Shown here one piece after another: positions 1 through 9,509 of a DNA stretch of 64,000 bases. The DNA lies in the NCBI RefSeq assembly GCF_024171565.1, contig NZ_JALJZZ010000007.1, forward strand, positions 62,001 through 126,000, in the 5' to 3' direction. A program made the position numbers and the translations under genes. The notes beneath the pieces were generated by a model. It saw only the letters and a list, made by a program, of their open reading frames with translations. It had not been told where the DNA came from and made no database searches. Within the stretch, counting starts at the first letter, position 1. Each line of letters opens with the position of its first letter. Origin of the DNA: Okibacterium sp. HSC-33S16 (GTDB taxonomy: Bacteria; Actinomycetota; Actinomycetes; Actinomycetales; Microbacteriaceae).

Positions 1-1068
1 CAACGCAACCGGTGTCGACGAATCAACGAACGCGCACAGGCTGAACACCACGGCACCGCAGAGGTTGCTCCAGACGATCACCGCCCGAAAGCCAAACCGC
101 CGAATGAGCGGACTCGTCGCCGGTTTGATCACGACGTTGCCCACGAAGACGGCCATGACGAGCAATCCAGCCTGGGACGCAGACCACCCGAAGCCCGACT
201 GGAACAGGAGAACGAAGAGGAACGGTGCTGCTCCGATCACCAGGCGATACACGCCGCCCCCGACGTTGCCCACCCGGAAGGTCGCAATTCCGAGTGCGGA
301 CAGGTCAAGCAGCGGATGCACAGCCCGCCGTAAGCGCACGACGGCACAGACACCTGCGACAACGGCGAGCGTCAACATACCGGCCGCCCACATCCCGTCG
401 GTACGGCTCCCGCCGAGCTGCTCCATGCCGAGTACCAGAGCGGCCAAGGCCACCCCGACCAGCACGAATCCTGCCCAGTCCAGTCGATGCCGGGCAATGG
501 TGTCGACCGCTGGCACCAGTTTGACTGCCGCGACAAAGGCAACCACACCGATGGGAATGTTGATGAGGAAGATCCAATGCCAACCGACCGTGTCCGCGAG
601 CACCCCGCCGATCACCGGCGCGAGAACCGGCGCGAGCAAGGCCGGCCAGGTGAGGTACGCCATCGCGTCGAGCAGGTCACGCTTCTCAATCGAGCGCAGC
701 ACGGCGAGCCGCCCAACCGGCACCATCATGGCTCCACCGATGCCCTGCAGCACCCGCATGACAACGAGCATCGGCAGGGTCGCACTCAGCGCACACAGCG
801 CCGACGCCAGGGTGAAAATGACGATCGCCAGCATGAAGATGCGGCGCGTGCCGAAGCGATCAGCGAGCCACCCGCTGACCGGGATCCCGATCGCCAGCGT
901 GAGCAGATACGCGGTCATTGCGATGTTGATGTCGACGGCCCGAACACCGAAGTCGAGCGCCATAGCGGGCGCCGCCGTCTGAATAATCGTTCCGTCGAGG
1001 TTCTCCATAAAGAACGTTGCGGCGACCAGAAGGGCGAGCGGCCTGTTGAGCGTCGCCGATCGGGTCAT
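1..1068 (-). CDS. MFS transporter, DHA2 (EmrB/QacA-like) family, 3' end beyond the window
   Basis: Reading the minus strand from an ATG at 1068 gives 356 open codons that run off the left edge with no stop. The protein begins MTRSATLNRPLA and carries the DHA2 first-helix motif (LDGTII near residue 25), a loop 2-3 motif with ADRFGTRR, and the motif C-like stretch QGIGGAMM, followed by many hydrophobic segments. This is the usual architecture of 14-helix proton-driven drug or metabolite exporters in the inner membrane. Substrate cannot be told. CAGAAT lies six bases before the ATG, a possible leaderless -10 variant. The C-terminal part is missing only because the window ends. Confidence 0.85.
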   Translation of the reverse strand, partial: MTRSATLNRPLALLVAATFFMENLDGTIIQTAAPAMALDFGVRAVDINIAMTAYLLTLAIGIPVSGWLADRFGTRRIFMLAIVIFTLASALCALSATLPMLVVMRVLQGIGGAMMVPVGRLAVLRSIEKRDLLDAMAYLTWPALLAPVLAPVIGGVLADTVGWHWIFLINIPIGVVAFVAAVKLVPAVDTIARHRLDWAGFVLVGVALAALVLGMEQLGGSRTDGMWAAGMLTLAVVAGVCAVVRLRRAVHPLLDLSALGIATFRVGNVGGGVYRLVIGAAPFLFVLLFQSGFGWSASQAGLLVMAVFVGNVVIKPATSPLIRRFGFRAVIVWSNLCGAVVFSLCAFVDSSTPVAL

Positions 1069-1147
1069 CGTCCCATTCTGCCCGACTGGCAACCGGCTGC
1101 CGCACACCCGGCCCCGCGTCGTTCGGTCAGCGCCTTAGGCTGGGCGG

Positions 1148-2158
1148 ATGACAACGACGTTCCGGGCCTGGCAGGTTGAGAAGCAAACGGATGCTTCAGG
1201 CACCGCCACGCACACAGCATCCGTTTCACATCTCACCGACGACGATCTGATGGACGGAGACGTCACTCTCGACGTGTCGTGGTCCAGCATCAACTACAAA
1301 GACGGGCTTGCCCTGATGGGTAAGCCCGGTGTGGTGAGAACCTGGCCACTCATTCCCGGGATCGACGCCGTGGGCACGGTCACCGCGACGGAGTCCGACC
1401 GGTTTCAGGTCGGCGACGAGGTGCTGATGAACGGTGCGGGGCTCGGCGAATCACACCACGGTGGCCTGGCCGAGCGAGCCCGCGTCGACAGCGCGTCGCT
1501 CGTGCGGGTTCCGGAATCGCTCGGCGCGAAGCGGGCTGCAGCGATCGGCACAGCGGGCTTCACCGCCATGCTGTCGGTACTCGCCGTCGAGCGTCATGGT
1601 GTCTCACCCGGAGACGGGCCGGTCCTCGTCACCGGGGCAGCCGGCGGCGTGGGCTCGATCGTGATCGCCGTTCTCGCACGGCTCGGCTTCGAGGTGGTCG
1701 CCTCGACCGGGCGGGTCGACAGTCAGGGCGACTACCTCCGCCGACTGGGCGCGAGCACCGTGATCGACCGGGCCGAGCTCAGCGACGCGGGCAAACCGCT
1801 GCAATCGCAGAAGTACCCGGCCGTGGTCGACGCGGTCGGCAGCACGACGCTCGTCAACGCACTCGCCCAACTCACCTACGGCGGCATTGCGACCGCCTGT
1901 GGACTGGCTCAGGGCGCCGACCTGCCCGGAACGATGATGCCGTTCATTCTCCGCGGCGTCACGCTCGCCGGCATCAACTCAGTGGACGCGCCGCTCTCTC
2001 GTCGTGAGGAGGCGTGGGCCCGGCTGGCGACCGATCTCAATACCGATCTCCTCGACGAGCTGACGACGCGAATTGCCCTCGCTGACGCGCGGGACGCTGC
2101 CGACCAGATCCTTCAGGGCAAGCTGCACGGCCGAACGGTCGTCGACGTTCGCGCCTGA
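1148..2158 (+). CDS. acuI: acrylyl-CoA reductase / YhdH-type MDR oxidoreductase
   Basis: A 336-residue zinc-free medium-chain dehydrogenase/reductase. The N-terminal GroES-like domain holds INYKDGLAL (residues 48-56) and PGIDAVG (70-76), typical of the YhdH/AcuI subfamily. The NADPH Rossmann domain starts at about residue 159 with VTGAAGGVGS. Family members reduce acryloyl-CoA to propionyl-CoA, clearing a toxic electrophile; the exact substrate here is inferred from family only. TAGGCT sits six bases before the ATG and there is no clear Shine-Dalgarno, so the mRNA is probably leaderless. It converges on the next gene with a two-base gap between stop codons. Confidence 0.85.
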   Translation: MTTTFRAWQVEKQTDASGTATHTASVSHLTDDDLMDGDVTLDVSWSSINYKDGLALMGKPGVVRTWPLIPGIDAVGTVTATESDRFQVGDEVLMNGAGLGESHHGGLAERARVDSASLVRVPESLGAKRAAAIGTAGFTAMLSVLAVERHGVSPGDGPVLVTGAAGGVGSIVIAVLARLGFEVVASTGRVDSQGDYLRRLGASTVIDRAELSDAGKPLQSQKYPAVVDAVGSTTLVNALAQLTYGGIATACGLAQGADLPGTMMPFILRGVTLAGINSVDAPLSRREEAWARLATDLNTDLLDELTTRIALADARDAADQILQGKLHGRTVVDVRA

Positions 2159-2160
2159 CC

Positions 2161-3000
2161 TCAGGAGGCGGCAGAAGCTCCCGTCGACGGTGTCGATTCG
2201 GTCGACTCGGCTGTCGACGGTGCCGATGTGGTCGGCTCGCTTGGCGACGATGCCGCGACCTCGGTCGACGCGGTGCTCGCCGCCGCGGCCTTCGCCGGGG
2301 TCACCGGCTTCGCAGCAGCCGCGCGAGCCGTTGCCTTGGCGGCACCGGCGGCCGGCTTCGTGACTGTCGTCGCCTTCGCCGCAGCGGGCTTCTTCGTCGC
2401 GGCCGACTTCTTTGCGGCAGCCGGTTTCTTCTCAGCGGCGGGAGTCTTCGCGCGAGCCGCCCCCGTGCTGGCGGTTGCGGCCTTCTTCGCCGGGGTGACC
2501 GCGGCTTCTGGAACCGACGTGACCGCCTCAACAACCGAACCTGCCTCGGCGTCGCTGGCCGCGGCATCCGTTTTCGGCTTCATCACTCGCTTGGGCTTCG
2601 GAGTCACTCGCGGCGTGGCCTTGCGCGCGCGGGCCGTCTTCTTGGCCGGCTTCACATCGAGCTGCAGCTTCGCGACGAGTTCGGCGCCGTGCTTGGTCGT
2701 GATGATGACACGCGAGAACTCTTCATCGGCGATGTCGATGACCACCGACGACTTGGTGCCTTTGAGCACGAGGAAGTCCTTGCCGCCGTGGAACTTCCAC
2801 TGGCCGACCGCCAGGGTGAGCGGAATGGCCGCGCCGGGCGCACGAATACCGCGCACCCAGATCCACGGGTCGTCGGTGAGCGTTGCGGAGCGAATGGCCG
2901 ATCGCGGGATGATGATGTCGTCTTTGCGCAGCGCCAGAGTCTTTTCAGCCCTCGACAGGGTGATCTCGAGTCGGTCGGGGTGCAGGTGAAGACGGGCCAT
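2161..3000 (-). CDS. small conserved domain fused to a histone-H1-like Lys/Ala/Pro tail
   Basis: A 279-residue protein in two unlike halves. Residues 1-125 form a compact mixed beta domain (LHLHPDRLEITLS at the N-terminus, then a pattern of alternating strands) seen in actinobacterial proteins of unknown role and probably PH-like. From about residue 125 to 240 it becomes a low-complexity basic tail of AKK, PAAAKK and KPAAAK repeats resembling histone H1 and the mycobacterial HupB tail; the last 40 residues are Ser/Thr/Glu/Pro-rich and acidic. The tail suggests DNA or polyanion binding. There is no signal peptide. The long reading frame on the opposite strand is a codon-bias shadow. Function unknown. 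Confidence 0.7.
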   Translation of the reverse strand: MARLHLHPDRLEITLSRAEKTLALRKDDIIIPRSAIRSATLTDDPWIWVRGIRAPGAAIPLTLAVGQWKFHGGKDFLVLKGTKSSVVIDIADEEFSRVIITTKHGAELVAKLQLDVKPAKKTARARKATPRVTPKPKRVMKPKTDAAASDAEAGSVVEAVTSVPEAAVTPAKKAATASTGAARAKTPAAEKKPAAAKKSAATKKPAAAKATTVTKPAAGAAKATARAAAAKPVTPAKAAAASTASTEVAASSPSEPTTSAPSTAESTESTPSTGASAAS

Positions 3001-3096
3001 GGTTCCAGTCTGCCGTTTGGGTCATCGAATTCGGGTGGTGAAACCTCACAAAGAGGTAACAGCGGCGTTGTGGCCGGGTGGTCGGGTCGTAACCGA

Positions 3097-4416
3097 TTAG
3101 ACCGGCTGCGCTGCGGCGGCGGCCTTCGCTGCGGCGGGCAACACGTCGATGATGCGGCCGAGTACCTCGTCATCGTGCATCGCCGAGACGAACCATGCCT
3201 CGAACACGCTGGGTGGCAGAGACACTCCACCGTTGAGCATCGTGTGGAAGAACGGGGCGTATCGCCAGGCGTCCTGCGCCTGCACATCGACATAGTTGCG
3301 CGGCGCCTCGTCGGCGAAGACGAAGCTGAACAGGTTGCCCGCCCGCTGCACAACGTGGGCGACACCCTCGTGTGAGAGGGCGTCGGAGACGGCGTTGGAG
3401 AGGGTGACGGATGCCTCGTCCAGGCGGGCATACACCTCGGCAGTCGCTCGTTCGAGTGTCGCAATCCCGGCCGCAACGGCGACGGGGTTACCCGAGAGCG
3501 TGCCGGCCTGGTAGACCGGGCCAACCGGGGCCAGGTGGTCCATGATCTCGGCTCGGCCACCGAGAGCAGCGAGCGGCATCCCGCCACCGATGACCTTGCC
3601 GAACGTGAAGAGATCGGGCTGGTAGGCCGGGCCCTCAGCGACCGAGAGGCCCCAGTAGCCGGCCGGGCTCACTCGGAACCCGGTCAGGACCTCGTCGAGG
3701 ATGACGAGCGCACCGTACTCGTGCGCCAGTTCGACCAGTGCGGCGTTGAAGCCGGGAAGCGGGGCGAGCACACCCATGTTCGCCGCGGCGGCCTCCGTGA
3801 TGACCGCGGCGATCTGGTCGCCCCGTTCTTCGAACACGAGCCGGAGCGCGTCGATGTCGTTATACGGCAGCACGAGCGTCTGGGCGGCAATGGCGGCGGG
3901 AACACCCGCGGAACCGGGGAGCGCCAGCGTCGCGAGACCCGAGCCCGCCTGCGCCAGAAGACCATCGGAGTGGCCGTGGTAGTGCCCGGCGAACTTCACA
4001 AGCAGGTCGCGACCGGTGTAACCGCGCGCCAGCCGGATGGCCGTCATGGTGGCCTCGGTGCCGGTCGAAACGAGTCGCAGCTTCTCAATCGGTGCAAGCC
4101 CCTCGGCGGCAACACGCGACTTCACGAGTTCAGCCAGCTCGGTCTCGGCCGGCGTCGATGCACCGAACGACAGGCCGAGTGCGGCGGCGTCCTGAACGGC
4201 GCGCACGACATCGGGCTGCGCGTGGCCGAGGATCGCGGGGCCCCACGAGCCGACCAGGTCGACATACTCGGTGCCATCGGCGTCGGTGACGTATGCTCCC
4301 GACGCCTTCACGAGGAAGCGCGGGGTGCCACCGACCGAACCGAAGGCACGCACCGGTGAGTTCACACCGCCCGGGATCGATTCCTTGGCTCGGGCGAAGA
4401 GCGTGTCGTTGTTCAC
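3097..4416 (-). CDS. hemL: glutamate-1-semialdehyde 2,1-aminomutase
   Basis: A 439-residue class III PLP aminotransferase-fold enzyme that converts glutamate-1-semialdehyde to 5-aminolevulinate, the second step of the C5 heme route begun by HemA. Diagnostic features are [16 protein letters not shown] (about 117-132), [17 protein letters not shown], and the PLP-binding Lys274 in [11 protein letters not shown] longer frame extends upstream to 4581, but the GTG at 4416 overlaps the hemB stop as GTGA and gives the family N-terminus ([11 protein letters not shown]). It is the last heme gene of the leftward operon. Confidence 0.97.
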   Translation of the reverse strand: MNNDTLFARAKESIPGGVNSPVRAFGSVGGTPRFLVKASGAYVTDADGTEYVDLVGSWGPAILGHAQPDVVRAVQDAAALGLSFGASTPAETELAELVKSRVAAEGLAPIEKLRLVSTGTEATMTAIRLARGYTGRDLLVKFAGHYHGHSDGLLAQAGSGLATLALPGSAGVPAAIAAQTLVLPYNDIDALRLVFEERGDQIAAVITEAAAANMGVLAPLPGFNAALVELAHEYGALVILDEVLTGFRVSPAGYWGLSVAEGPAYQPDLFTFGKVIGGGMPLAALGGRAEIMDHLAPVGPVYQAGTLSGNPVAVAAGIATLERATAEVYARLDEASVTLSNAVSDALSHEGVAHVVQRAGNLFSFVFADEAPRNYVDVQAQDAWRYAPFFHTMLNGGVSLPPSVFEAWFVSAMHDDEVLGRIIDVLPAAAKAAAAAQPV

Positions 4417-5387
4417 TTGAGCCACCCCGCGGCCTCGGTTGCCCAGTAGGTGAGCACGGCGTCGGCGCCGGCTCGGCGAATGCTGACGAGCGACTCTTCG
4501 ATCGCCCGGCGACGGTCGATCCAGCCGTTCGCGGCAGCGGCCTCGATCATCGCGTACTCCCCGGACACCTGATACGCCCACACCGGAATGTCGCTCATCG
4601 CGGCAACGTCGGCCAACACATCCAGGTAACTCATCGCTGGCTTCACCATCACGATGTCGGCCGCCTCAGACATATCAAGCGTCGACTCCCGCATGCCCTC
4701 GCGCCGGTTGCCCGGGTCAAGCTGGTAGGTACGGCGATCGCCCTGAAGCTGCGAATCCACCGCCTCACGGAACGGCCCGTAGAACGCCGATGCGTACTTC
4801 GCCGAGTAGGCGAGAATCGCGGTGTCGATGAAGCCCTCCTCATCCAGCGCGGATCGGACCGCATCCACCTGGCCGTCCATCATGCCGGACAGGCCCAGAA
4901 TCGCCGATCCGGCGTGGGCCTGCGAGAGGGCCATGTCGACATACCGCTCGAGCGTCGCGTCGTTGTCAACGGCACCGCGCTCATCGAGCACGCCACAGTG
5001 CCCGTGGTCGGTGAACTCGTCGAGGCACAGGTCAGTCTGAACCACGAGCGCGTCGCCCACCTCAGCCACGAGGGCTTCGGTAGCGACGTTCAAAATTCCT
5101 TCAGGAGCGGATGCCTGTGAGCCCGTCGCATCACGTATGAGGGGCACCCCAAAGAGCATGACTCCACCAACGCCGGCTTCGGCCGCCTCGGTCGCAGCGC
5201 GCTTGAGCGAATCGAGCGTGTGGTGCATCACGCCCGGCATTGAGCCGATCGCCGTCGGTTCAGTTGCGCCTTCACGAACAAAGAGCGGAAGCACCAGTTC
5301 GGCGGGATGCACCCGGGTCTCTGAGACCAGGCGGCGCATGGCCGGGGATGAACGAAGTCTGCGGGGTCGAATCACGGGAACATTCAC
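4413..5387 (-). CDS. hemB: delta-aminolevulinic acid dehydratase (porphobilinogen synthase)
   Basis: A 324-residue enzyme condensing two 5-aminolevulinate molecules to porphobilinogen. The two Schiff-base lysines are Lys197 (YSAKYAS) and Lys249 (MVKPAMS). The metal-site segment reads [14 protein letters not shown], giving Cys121, Asp123 and Cys131, a mix between the three-Cys zinc type and the Asp-rich magnesium type. The start is GTG. TAGGCT ends six bases upstream of it, so hemB probably has its own leaderless promoter within the 71-base gap after hemD. It overlaps hemL by four bases. Confidence 0.97.
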   Translation of the reverse strand: MNVPVIRPRRLRSSPAMRRLVSETRVHPAELVLPLFVREGATEPTAIGSMPGVMHHTLDSLKRAATEAAEAGVGGVMLFGVPLIRDATGSQASAPEGILNVATEALVAEVGDALVVQTDLCLDEFTDHGHCGVLDERGAVDNDATLERYVDMALSQAHAGSAILGLSGMMDGQVDAVRSALDEEGFIDTAILAYSAKYASAFYGPFREAVDSQLQGDRRTYQLDPGNRREGMRESTLDMSEAADIVMVKPAMSYLDVLADVAAMSDIPVWAYQVSGEYAMIEAAAANGWIDRRRAIEESLVSIRRAGADAVLTYWATEAAGWLK

Positions 5388-5458
5388 CCGTCCAGCCTAC
5401 GCTGGGCCGGCTGTGACCCAGCTTGAAGCCGGCTCCCAGCACGAGGCGAGAAAGCGAC

Positions 5459-6250
5459 TCAGAACTCGCTCGGCTGTGGCTGGTTTGCTTCGACCGTTGC
5501 AACGATCGAGTCGAGCAGCGCTGACACCGTCTGGTGCCTCGAGACGACATCGACCTGCAGTCCGTAAGCGACAGCATCCTTCGCAGTTCGCGGACCGATA
5601 GCGGCAACCAGGGTTGCTTCCGGCAACTCACCGAACTGCTGCACAACCTGCTCGGCAACCGATCCACTGGTCACGAGGATCGCGTTGATGCGTCCGGACT
5701 TCACGTCAGCAATGATGTTCTCGGAGACCGGCTCACCGATGGTCCGATAGGCAACGACCGACTGCACGTGGTGGCCGGCTTCAGCGAGCCCCTCACTCAG
5801 CAGCGGCTTCGCGATCTCCGACCGCAGGGTGAGGAAACGCTTGGGGGTCGGCTCGAGCTGTGTGAGTTCAGACACCATGCCGCGCGCGGAGTTGTCCTTC
5901 GCGGGCACGAGGTCTACCCGGTACCCAACGGCCTGCAGTGCGGCGGCCGTTGTTTCTCCAACCGCGGCGACGCGAGTGCGATCAGGAATTTTCACGCCCT
6001 GCGAATACATGACGTCGACTGTGGTCGCACTCGTCACGGTCAACCAGTCGAACTCGCCGTTCTCCAGCGCCTGAAGCGCGTCGGTGAGGCGCTCCGGGTC
6101 GTCGGTCGGAGCGAAGTTGATCATCGGTGCAACAACGGGAGTCGCCCCGCGTGCACGCAGATCAGCGGCGACGCTGTCTCCCCAGGGGCCTCCCCGGGGC
6201 ACAAGAATGCGCCAGCCCTTCAGGGGCTTGGATGATGGTGCAGAGTTCAT
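5459..6250 (-). CDS. hemD: uroporphyrinogen-III synthase
   Basis: A 263-residue protein with the loosely conserved two-domain HemD fold. Recognisable stretches are LVPRGGPWGDSVAADLRARGA near the N-terminus, FDWLTVTSATTVD, AAVGETTAAAL, and the C-terminal VAAIGPRTAKDA. It cyclises hydroxymethylbilane with D-ring inversion to uroporphyrinogen III. It follows hemC by seven bases in the same operon, so substrate is handed straight from HemC. Sequence similarity in this family is low, and gene position strengthens the call. Confidence 0.92.
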   Translation of the reverse strand: MNSAPSSKPLKGWRILVPRGGPWGDSVAADLRARGATPVVAPMINFAPTDDPERLTDALQALENGEFDWLTVTSATTVDVMYSQGVKIPDRTRVAAVGETTAAALQAVGYRVDLVPAKDNSARGMVSELTQLEPTPKRFLTLRSEIAKPLLSEGLAEAGHHVQSVVAYRTIGEPVSENIIADVKSGRINAILVTSGSVAEQVVQQFGELPEATLVAAIGPRTAKDAVAYGLQVDVVSRHQTVSALLDSIVATVEANQPQPSEF

Positions 6251-6257
6251 CGGGTCC

Positions 6258-7241
6258 TCAGTCTTGCTTCAGTGGCGCGAGTGCGGCTGCTCCCCGCGCC
6301 AACAGTTCGTCGGCGAGTGCTGTGCCAACGGCTTCGGCTGTCTCTATGATGCTGGCTGAACTCAAACTCACGAAATCCTCAGCTTCGCCAGCCCCGGTGC
6401 GGGGCGCGCCGGCGACGGCTGAGTGAGTCGACGCGAGCTGTCCAGAGCCGTCAGGAGCATAGACCGCCCCGTGCAGCGTGACGCTGTTGTTCTCCACGAC
6501 GGCGTGTGCACCAATGGGTGCGGCACAGCCCGCTTCCAGCCGGAAGAGAATCCGTCGCTCGGCGACGGCAGCTGCATGGGTGGCCTCATCCTGAATCGAC
6601 GCGAGGGCCCGCGCGAGATCATCGCTGTGCTCCTCGTCGCGAACCTCGATGGCCAGCGCACCCTGGGCGGGAGCGGTCGGCCAGGAGTCCAGGTCAAAGT
6701 ACTCGGTGACTCGTTCGCTGCGCCCCAGTCGGCCGAGGCCAGCCGCTGCGAGGACGACGGCGTCGAGCTCACCCGAACTGACGAAGTTCAGCCGCGTGTC
6801 CACGTTGCCGCGAATGTCGACGATTTCGATGTCCTGGCGGCGCGACGCCAGTTGTGCGGCACGGCGCGGCGATCCGGTTCCGACTCGAGACCCGGCGGGC
6901 AGGGTGGCCAGAGTGAGTCCGTCTCGCGCGCAGAGGGTGTCCCGCGCATCAGCGCGGACCGGCACTGCACCGATTCTCAACCCGGGGTACGCCGCGGTCG
7001 GCAGGTCCTTCATCGAGTGGACGACGAGGTCACAATTGCCGGCGAGCAGAAATTCGCGCAGCGCCGATGCGAAGACACCGGTGCCTCCGAGGCTCGACAA
7101 CGACTCACGAGAAACGTCACCGTGCGTCGTGACGGGCACGAGCTCGGTCGGTACACCCGTCCGCTCGGTAATCTCACGCGCGATGTCACCCGCCTGCGCG
7201 AGTGCGAGGGCACTTCCACGCGTTCCTACTCGAAGGGTCAC
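6258..7241 (-). CDS. hemC: hydroxymethylbilane synthase (porphobilinogen deaminase)
   Basis: A 327-residue enzyme that polymerises four porphobilinogens into hydroxymethylbilane. The N-terminus LRVGTRGSALALAQ, the catalytic Asp79 in HSMKDLP, GTGSPRRAAQ (121-130), and the dipyrromethane cofactor cysteine Cys239 (LEAGCAAPIGAHA) are all present. The start is a GTG that overlaps the cpfC stop codon as GTGA, implying translational coupling. Confidence 0.97.
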   Translation of the reverse strand: MTLRVGTRGSALALAQAGDIAREITERTGVPTELVPVTTHGDVSRESLSSLGGTGVFASALREFLLAGNCDLVVHSMKDLPTAAYPGLRIGAVPVRADARDTLCARDGLTLATLPAGSRVGTGSPRRAAQLASRRQDIEIVDIRGNVDTRLNFVSSGELDAVVLAAAGLGRLGRSERVTEYFDLDSWPTAPAQGALAIEVRDEEHSDDLARALASIQDEATHAAAVAERRILFRLEAGCAAPIGAHAVVENNSVTLHGAVYAPDGSGQLASTHSAVAGAPRTGAGEAEDFVSLSSASIIETAEAVGTALADELLARGAAALAPLKQD

Positions 7242-8419
7242 GGCTGGAGGCCTGCCAATGCTGGCTTGAAGCCGAGTCGCACGTTTTCACAGCACCCGGG
7301 CCGGCACACGTCGTACCAGGGCCCGAGGTCGGTCATCGCGGGGCGATCGGCAACCGCAACACCATCACGACGCTCAAGCACGAGGTCGATCAGGCCGGTC
7401 ACGTAGGCCTGGTGCGTTCCCGGCGTCGGTACGCGCACCGAATACAGCCCGTTCTCCTGTGCCGACTCGGTTGCTTCGTTATCGAGGTCCCAGAGAACTT
7501 CCATGTGATCACTCACGAATCCGAGCGGAACAATAATGACCGCACGGATGCCTCGGGCTGGCAATTCAGCGATCGCGTCATTGATGTCCGGCTCAAGCCA
7601 GGGCATGCTCGGGGGGCCAGAACGCGACTGGTACACCAGCTGCCAGGCCAGCTTCGCGTCGAGCGAGAGCTCCTGCTGAACCGACTCGATGACGACTTCA
7701 GCGACAGCGCGGTGCTGGGCCGCATACGCGCCACCTTCACCGAAACCACGCTCGGCCGGGCCGGACTTCGCGGCATCTGTCGAGGGAATCGAGTGCGTCG
7801 AGAACAGGATCTCAACCTCGGTCGCGAGGTCGATGCCCGGGTTCTCCCGCTGAACCTCAACAAGGCCATCGCGCACACCGTCAATGAACGGGGTGACGAA
7901 GCCGGGGTGGTCGAAGAACTGACGCACCTTATCGATCTGGATGTGCCCGAACAGGCTCGTCTCGTCGAGCGCGATCGCGAAGTCCTCGCGGTACTGCCGG
8001 CAGCTCGAGTATGAGGAGTACGCGCTTGTCGCGATGGCAATGAGCTTTGTGTAGCCGCGGTCGTTGGCCTCGACCAGCGCATCGCGCAGGTAGGGGTCCC
8101 AGTTGCGGTTTCCCCAGAGCACAGGCAGGTCAATGCCCCGCTGAGCCAGCTCGGCCTCGAGCGCTGCCTTGAGCTGACGGTTCTGGTCGTTGATCGGGCT
8201 CACACCACCGAAGTGACGGTAGTGGTGAGCGACCTCCTCCAGGCGCTCCTCGGGGATCCCGCGTCCACGGGTGACGTTGCGCAGGAAGGGGATGACATCG
8301 TCCTGTCCCTCCGGTCCACCGAAGCCGGCCAGAAGAATAGCGTCATAGGCGACGGGCTCGGTGATGTGCGGCTCACCGGATGCCGCAGCCTCCGTAGCGC
8401 CGAGAACGAGATCGGTCAC
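7238..8419 (-). CDS. cpfC: coproporphyrin III ferrochelatase
   Basis: A 393-residue ferrochelatase (HemH family). The metal-inserting His209 lies in FSTHSIPS and the acidic partner in MPWLEPDI. Because chdC and cgoX stand in the same operon, it should insert iron into coproporphyrin III, not protoporphyrin IX (established for Gram-positive bacteria). Cys140 (YSSCRQ) together with the C-terminal VCRPGCCEN cluster matches the [2Fe-2S] ligand arrangement known from actinobacterial ferrochelatases. The GTG start overlaps the chdC stop as GTGA. Confidence 0.95.
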   Translation of the reverse strand: MTDLVLGATEAAASGEPHITEPVAYDAILLAGFGGPEGQDDVIPFLRNVTRGRGIPEERLEEVAHHYRHFGGVSPINDQNRQLKAALEAELAQRGIDLPVLWGNRNWDPYLRDALVEANDRGYTKLIAIATSAYSSYSSCRQYREDFAIALDETSLFGHIQIDKVRQFFDHPGFVTPFIDGVRDGLVEVQRENPGIDLATEVEILFSTHSIPSTDAAKSGPAERGFGEGGAYAAQHRAVAEVVIESVQQELSLDAKLAWQLVYQSRSGPPSMPWLEPDINDAIAELPARGIRAVIIVPLGFVSDHMEVLWDLDNEATESAQENGLYSVRVPTPGTHQAYVTGLIDLVLERRDGVAVADRPAMTDLGPWYDVCRPGCCENVRLGFKPALAGLQP

Positions 8420-9150
8420 TGAATTACCTCGGGAATCTCTGCCGTCGAAATACGACGGCCGGTGTAGAAGGGAACTTCTTCGCGAACGTGTCGACGGGCA
8501 TCCGTCGCTCGAAGGTCACGCATAAGGTCGACGAGCTCGGTCAGTTCGTCGGATTCGATGGGGAGGATCCACTCGTAGTCGCCGAGCGCAAAAGCCGAGA
8601 CCGTGTTGGCGATGGCACCGCGGAACGCAGCGCCCTTGCGGCCGTGGTCTGCGAGCATCTGGCTGCGTTCAGCGTCCGGGAGCAGGTACCACTCAAAGCT
8701 CCGCACGAACGGGTACACGGTGAGCCAGTCCTTCGGCCCGATTCCGCGCAGGAAGCCAGGCACGTGGCGTTTGTTGAACTCAGCCTCACGGTGAACGCCC
8801 ATGGCGTTCCACGTCGGCAGCAGACCGCGAAGGATGCTCGTGCGGCGCAATTCGCGCAGGGCACGCTGAAGGGAATCGGCGGTGTCGCCGTGGAGCCAAA
8901 TCATGATGTCAGCGTCGGCTTTCAAGCCGGAGACATCGTAGAAACCTCGAACGACGACGCCGTTGTGCTCGACTCGCTTTACGGCGGAGTCAAGCTCGAA
9001 TACAGCGTGGTCGCTGATCGAGAGCGCAGATTCGGGTCGGCGCAGAACGGCCCAGAGGGCAAATCCTGTCGGGTTCTCTTCGGGTTCGATTGTTTCGTGG
9101 GGCAGAGGTGCCTCGGCAGAGGCCGGGTGAGTCATACCTAACATCATCAC
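8416..9150 (-). CDS. chdC: coproheme decarboxylase (HemQ)
   Basis: A 244-residue member of the chlorite dismutase-like superfamily, which converts coproheme to heme b by two oxidative decarboxylations and so ends the coproporphyrin route. Family stretches include MIWLHGDTADSLQ, YPFVRSFEWYLLP, the proximal-His segment MLADHGRKG, and the C-terminal DLMRDLRATDARRHV and FYTGRRI. The start is ambiguous among three in-frame ATGs at 9150, 9147 and 9135. The AAGGGG ribosome site best suits the second ATG (9147), with a five-base spacer. Confidence 0.95.
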   Translation of the reverse strand: MMMLGMTHPASAEAPLPHETIEPEENPTGFALWAVLRRPESALSISDHAVFELDSAVKRVEHNGVVVRGFYDVSGLKADADIMIWLHGDTADSLQRALRELRRTSILRGLLPTWNAMGVHREAEFNKRHVPGFLRGIGPKDWLTVYPFVRSFEWYLLPDAERSQMLADHGRKGAAFRGAIANTVSAFALGDYEWILPIESDELTELVDLMRDLRATDARRHVREEVPFYTGRRISTAEIPEVIQ

Positions 9151-9204
9151 CCCTTAATCTCTCCCCACCAAATGGGTGCCTTTTCCCTGAACGTTCGCTC
9201 AAAG

Positions 9205-9246
9205 CCGAAGCTCCGCCGGCGATCAAAACCGCTCGCGGAGCTTCGG
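9205..9246 (-). terminator. hairpin downstream of the DUF3618 gene
   Basis: A perfect 12-base inverted repeat (CCGAAGCTCCGC at 9205-9216 against 9235-9246) with an 18-base loop, directly after the stop of the DUF3618 gene and before chdC. It has no strong U-tract. It may separate the small envelope genes from the downstream heme genes, or only lower read-through. Confidence 0.55.
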
Positions 9247-9266
9247 AGAAGTTCTTTCTGTCCGAT

Positions 9267-9509
9267 CTAGCGCCGGGCTATCCCGCGGACAATCGCCCAT
9301 GCGGCGAGCCCGGCGACGGACGCGACTGCGGCAATCCCCGCGTAGATCGCTGTCGGGTTTTCGCGCTGCAGAGTTGCTACCTGTCTTTTGCCCTGCGTGA
9401 CGAGGCGGTTGAACTTGCGCGGGACGTTGAGCTTGTCCTCGATGGCATTGAGTGTCGCGACGAGTTCGGCGCGGGCAGCGGCAGGTGATCCTGGATTAGT
9501 AGCGGTCAT
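9267..9509 (-). CDS. DUF3618 family small membrane protein
   Basis: About 80 residues. The N-terminal half (AARAELVATLNAIEDKLNVPRKF) matches the DUF3618 pattern, in which a short amphipathic helix precedes one membrane segment (AIYAGIAAVASVAGLAAWAIV). A GTG at 9515 would add two residues, but ATG 9509 has the better-placed GAGG ribosome site. It overlaps the Holin-X gene, and the family is usually found beside Holin-X and YtxH-like genes in actinobacteria, as here. Role unknown; probably envelope-associated. Confidence 0.8.
   Translation of the reverse strand: MTATNPGSPAAARAELVATLNAIEDKLNVPRKFNRLVTQGKRQVATLQRENPTAIYAGIAAVASVAGLAAWAIVRGIARR

Noticed and set aside
65-982. Long plus-strand open frame opposite the first gene
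   Set aside because: It is low-complexity Arg/Thr/Pro translation antisense to a clear MFS transporter on the minus strand.
2228-2989. Ala/Phe-rich plus-strand frame that looks like a membrane protein
   Set aside because: It is the complement of the Lys/Ala tail gene; repeated AAG/GCC codons read as CTT/GGC give false hydrophobicity, and there is no ribosome site.
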